Assembly: GCF_963678635.1 (NCBI RefSeq)
Contig: NC_087062.1
Coordinates: forward strand, 48,954,552-49,014,551
Direction of reading: 5' to 3'
Length of the DNA stretch: 60,000 nucleotides
Origin: Symsagittifera roscoffensis
Lineage: Eukaryota; Xenacoelomorpha; Acoela; Convolutidae
Part shown: positions 57,273-60,000 of the stretch, piece by piece
Layout: every line of letters starts with the position of its first letter
How positions within the stretch are numbered: position 1 is the first letter of the stretch
Program-made: the position numbers and the translations under genes
The notes under the pieces: model-generated
Seen by the model: only the letters and a program-made list of their open reading frames with translations
Database searches by the model: none
What the model was told of the DNA's origin: nothing

Positions 57273-57608
57273 AAAAGTGGCATATGTTGCATTGATAATT
57301 TCAATTCATCTGCAGTCAATGATTATGAAAAATGTTTCAACATTGTAACAAGAAAGATCAGTTTTCAAGTTTTCACAAAATTTTGTCGATGGAAGCATCA
57401 AACAACAAGTCCAATTGGAGACAGCATGGAGTCCAAAGTGTTTGATGAACTGTTGCTCATAGAGGTAAAAATTACTAAAATAAACTTATTAGATAAAACT
57501 TATGATTTATTGAGGAAAATCACTGATCGTGAAGACATGCGGCTGGTAGAGCTGAAGACGGTAAGCGAGCAAAGTCTCAGTGACAGGTACTGTATATTTG
57601 AAGGATGA
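57273..57608 (+). CDS. Conserved 111-codon frame, exon-like (right arm copy)
   Basis: Mirror of 44,150-44,503. Open from 57,273 to a stop at 57,606-57,608, with ATG at 57,426. The acceptor-like CATCTGCAG ends at 57,315 and the donor-like GAG/GTAAAA is at 57,464-57,465, defining a possible 149-bp exon. Downstream of MRLV it has about 28 bases, including CTGAAGACGGTAAGCG, that the left arm lacks. Family not recognised. Confidence 0.35.
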   Translation, partial: KSGICCIDNFNSSAVNDYEKCFNIVTRKISFQVFTKFCRWKHQTTSPIGDSMESKVFDELLLIEVKITKINLLDKTYDLLRKITDREDMRLVELKTVSEQSLSDRYCIFEG

Positions 57609-57919
57609 TTGATCAATCTCTAAAAACCACAAATTTTCAATGGTTTTCATTTGAAAAATCTTAACTTTCAATCAAACTTATAAACCCACAGAAGTGAAGC
57701 AATTGTGTAATCAGATAAACAGTCAGTACCACTTTTTTTAAATTCAAGATTTATTTAGTCGATAGAGCTTCTTATGAAATAGCTCAAAAGGCTTACGCCT
57801 TTTTTCTTTGAAATGAATAGCAAGTCTTTCTGCATTGAGGCTCAAAATTTTAATTCCTCAAAGTAAAACTGTCTAACAAACTTTTTATTGTCAAATCAAA
57901 CATGTCTTTGTTAGTCGTT

Positions 57920-58200
57920 CTAGCTTAAGATAACACAACTTAATTGACCTTTATCGAAATGCATTGAAACTACAAAATGGCACTCACAAATTTTCGGAAA
58001 CTGCTGTAGCCAAAATGGTGTGAAAGCGTTGTTTAGTGTGAAACAGCTATCATCCTGACGGAATCCGAAGATTCAGGTAGAATGTTGATGATAAGGCTTG
58101 ATTTTTTATCTTAAAATTTCAAACAACTAACCGTTTTTCGAAGACATGTTTTGTTAATAGAGAAGACAAATATCGATGCAAAAATGAGAAGAAATATCAT
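57920..58200 (-). CDS. Two-exon gene for a 67-residue secreted Cys-containing protein (right arm copy)
   Basis: Exon 1 is 58,132-58,200, the intron 58,055-58,131, and exon 2 58,054 down to 57,923 with TAG at 57,920-57,922. It has the same signal peptide, exon phases and five cysteines as the left copy, with one amino-acid difference (Lys47 to Glu). The splice acceptor reads CCGTCAG, and the possible later donor reads GTGAGT instead of GTAAGT. Both copies point inward, toward the centre of the palindrome. Keeping both copies intact while the intron varies supports a real gene. No function can be assigned. Confidence 0.55.
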
Positions 58201-58592
58201 GATGCGAACTGTTTTGATACTGCTTGTAGTGATCACCTCAAATATATATTGAAAGAAAGGTTGAACTCTTGATAACACAATTAGTTGCACATGAACAATC
58301 GAATATTTTGGTCAAAAAGCCACCGTATTTTGAGAGACAATAGCGTAATCATGGAAACATTCAAAAGATCAGATTTATATTGAAAAACTCAAAATTTAAT
58401 TTGTTGAACAGAGGGTTGATCAATGATAATAACTGATAGCGCTTCTAAATTTTGAATAGAGAGCTCTTGCTAAAGCCAAATTGAGTTAATTAGAAGATAC
58501 TGAGAACAGTTGACTGGATTGTAGTATCAAATTAAAATTTATTTAATTGAATATTCTTTTAATGGAAAAATCAAAAATTTTGGATGCTCAAA

Positions 58593-58826
58593 TTATAACT
58601 CCGAACTCATATCAAAATTTGAGTTTGTATCCATAACTTGTCTTAGTTTGTGTTCAGTCTTTCCGATTGAATTTGCTGTAATTTGAATAACTGCTTTCCT
58701 TAAAAGTCGTAAATAAGTTTTCACCTGCTTTATTCGATGGTTAATCTGTTCTGTCGTATATATTGGCACACAATTAACAGTTTTCCCCCAGTTTCTAGGT
58801 CCGCTTTGATGAATATTTTCAAAACT
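58593..58826 (-). CDS. Conserved 77-codon frame, exon-like (right arm copy)
   Basis: Mirror of 42,979-43,212, open and of equal length. Three residue changes and one silent change were counted relative to the left arm. An alternative overlapping frame (58,730-58,954) is also open with an ATG, so the coding phase is not settled. Confidence 0.33.
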   Translation of the reverse strand, partial: SFENIHQSGPRNWGKTVNCVPIYTTEQINHRIKQVKTYLRLLRKAVIQITANSIGKTEHKLRQVMDTNSNFDMSSEL

Positions 58827-59529
58827 TCTGTTAGCACAAAAAAGTTAATAGGAAATACTAAACGTTTTCTAGTAATCCCGAAAATTGTTTCTTTTTTATT
58901 ATAAAAAGTGGTATATGCAAGTCTTAGAATGGCTGCAGCAAAATTAATCGGCACTTTTGGCTTTCATCAGTGTTCTCGTTTTCCAAGATCTTTACCCACT
59001 TCAACTTATTAGCACTTTCAACCTTTTATAAAATCAAAGCTTTTGTCATAGATTTTAGAGGTTTTTTCAGTCTCCTGTAGACACGGAAAATGGAAATGTC
59101 GAAATTTTCAAGACAATTTCATTATTTTAGAGTTTTCAGTGTTTCGTAACTTTTCTTTGTTTTTACCTTCATTTGGCTGAACAAAATTTTTCATTCTTAT
59201 TTCGGTCAAATTGATTATTAATTTTTGCCTAAATAGAGCTGGCGGCTGCCGCACTTGACGAATTTTGCTTTCTTCGGGATTCAGCAATAAAACATGCATT
59301 TTTGAAGGAAATCATTCACCGCAGCCAACAGTTAAGCTACGCTGCCAAAATTTTGTGCTTTCCTATATACCATACAGTTTGGTCGCATATAATAGGCATA
59401 TAACGTCATTTTACATGTAAACAAACCAATACCCCCAAACTTTAGAAGGGAAAACTTGCACCGACCAAAACTTAATTCCATTCCCGTTTCCACAACGTTC
59501 AGTGGGAATACTCAAAAATATATCGAAGT

Positions 59530-59725
59530 TTTACATGAGGACTATTAGGTATAAAATTATACATGGTGACAATTAGGATTATTACATAGTGCCATTAGGT
59601 ATAAAATTATACATGGTGACAATTAGGATTATTACATGATGACCATTGCTGATCATTTAATACATGGTGACCATTATGATTTATACCTAATGGTCATCCA
59701 CGTATGACAACCCCCCCCCCCCCCC
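59530..59725 (-). repeat. Right subterminal block: 51-bp repeats and a C run
   Basis: Mirror of 42,087-42,280. The C run is 15 long (59,711-59,725), against 7 G on the left. Confidence 0.8.
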
Positions 59726-59753
59726 GATCCTAACGCACTATATGCATACTACT

Positions 59754-59759
59754 TACCCT
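59754..59759 (+). other. Target site duplication, right (TACCCT)
   Basis: Direct repeat of 42,053-42,058, directly adjoining the last palindromic base. The base at 59,754 does not continue the palindrome, so the boundary is unambiguous. Confidence 0.85.
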
Positions 59760-60000
59760 CAATTTTAGTTTTACTCTAAAGTTCCTGCCTGAGTAAATCT
59801 CTAAGAAATACTGGTAGAAGCTAGGTTTGGACTCAACCCATCATTAACTCAAGGTTAATGCAATCTTATTATATTCACATGACAATTTAGGGCATAAGTT
59901 GAGAATCATGATCGGTTTGTTATTATTTAAAATTTCACGTCTACGATTATATAAAAAAGCTTGAATCGAAGTAAAAACCAGTCAGGTTTACCTGGGTATC
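59760..60000. other. Right flank of the element
   Basis: Unique-looking AT-rich sequence, presumably continuous with 41,970-42,052 before the insertion. No gene is seen. Confidence 0.4.

Larger units (their letters stand above)
42059..59753. mobile_element. Giant 17.7-kb fold-back (palindromic) element with Maverick-like ends
   Basis: Two inverted arms (42,059-50,645 and 50,675-59,753) flank a short loop. The ends read AGTAGTATGCAT inward on both sides, and a 6-bp direct repeat TACCCT flanks the whole unit. Symmetry is exact at the centre (coordinate sum 101,320) and drifts to 101,812 at the ends, mainly because of one 459-bp net length difference. In lines compared by eye the arms differ by about 2-5%. 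A 6-bp target duplication and AG at the ends are described for Maverick/Polinton elements. None of their core proteins can be recognised here, and their terminal repeats are normally far shorter. I therefore call it a non-autonomous fold-back element, with Maverick-type mobilisation inferred. It carries several short frames conserved between arms, including a small spliced gene. Confidence 0.82.
50675..59753 (-). repeat. Right arm of the giant palindrome
   Basis: About 9.08 kb, reverse-complementary to the left arm. It is about 490 bp longer, mostly because of the 56,327-56,805 block. Inner part to 52,500: AT-rich, no convincing gene. Confidence 0.93.

Noticed and set aside
42059-59753. Palindrome as an assembly fold-back of one haplotype onto another
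   Set aside because: A 6-bp direct duplication sits precisely at both outer ends, the arms carry distinct indels, and the flanks differ. A haplotype mis-join would not make a target duplication. Long-read confirmation is still desirable.
42059-59753. Complete autonomous Maverick/Polinton
   Set aside because: No frame longer than about 120 codons exists in the arms, and no polymerase, integrase, ATPase, protease or capsid motif is visible.

Overview
The window looks like a nematode genome, most probably Caenorhabditis or a close relative. The grounds are a Ty3/gypsy element of the Cer1 type, very AT-rich intergenic DNA, short introns of about 77 bp and pyrimidine-AG splice acceptors. No intact conventional host gene, rRNA, tRNA or CRISPR array is recognisable. 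The window is repeat-dominated and falls into three domains.

(1) 1-26.4 kb: a long, decayed Ty3/gypsy retrotransposon on the minus strand. From high to low coordinate its order is gag (12.7-9.9 kb), protease (9.8-9.0), reverse transcriptase (8.8-8.3), RNase H (8.1-7.4), integrase (6.6-5.3), a pol tail and a downstream coiled-coil ORF (4.8-3.6). It carries many stops and frameshifts and has lost several catalytic residues. It lies between unusually long direct repeats (about 3.5 kb, probably LTRs) filled with GGAGGGT motifs. Two further LTR copies (20.5-24.1 and 25.5-26.4 kb) show that this DNA was locally duplicated.

(2) 16.7-34.7 kb: five full or partial copies of an AT-rich unit, interleaved with the LTR copies. 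The units hold plus-strand remnants of a multi-exon gene family that I do not recognise. A stretch of 12.56-18.1 kb is repeated at 19.83-25.5 kb as a tandem segmental duplication of about 7.3 kb. From 35 to 42 kb the DNA is mostly featureless and AT-rich, with one broken coding relic, a 53-bp repeat, a TAATACATGG array and simple repeats.

(3) 42,059-59,753: the most remarkable object, a 17.7-kb near-perfect palindrome. Its arms are about 8.6 and 9.1 kb, separated by a loop of about 35 bp. It is flanked by an exact 6-bp direct duplication (TACCCT at 42,053-42,058 and 59,754-59,759), and its ends read AG...CT. It is therefore a transposed unit and not just an inverted duplication or a mis-join. 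A 6-bp target duplication and AG termini are what is described for Maverick/Polinton elements, but I could find no Maverick polymerase, integrase, ATPase, protease or capsid gene in it. The arms differ by a few percent plus several indels. In both arms they keep the same small open frames, among them a two-exon gene for a 67-residue secreted cysteine-containing protein and three to five other conserved short frames. The best reading is a giant non-autonomous fold-back element with its own cargo, possibly mobilised by Maverick machinery. That last link is inference.
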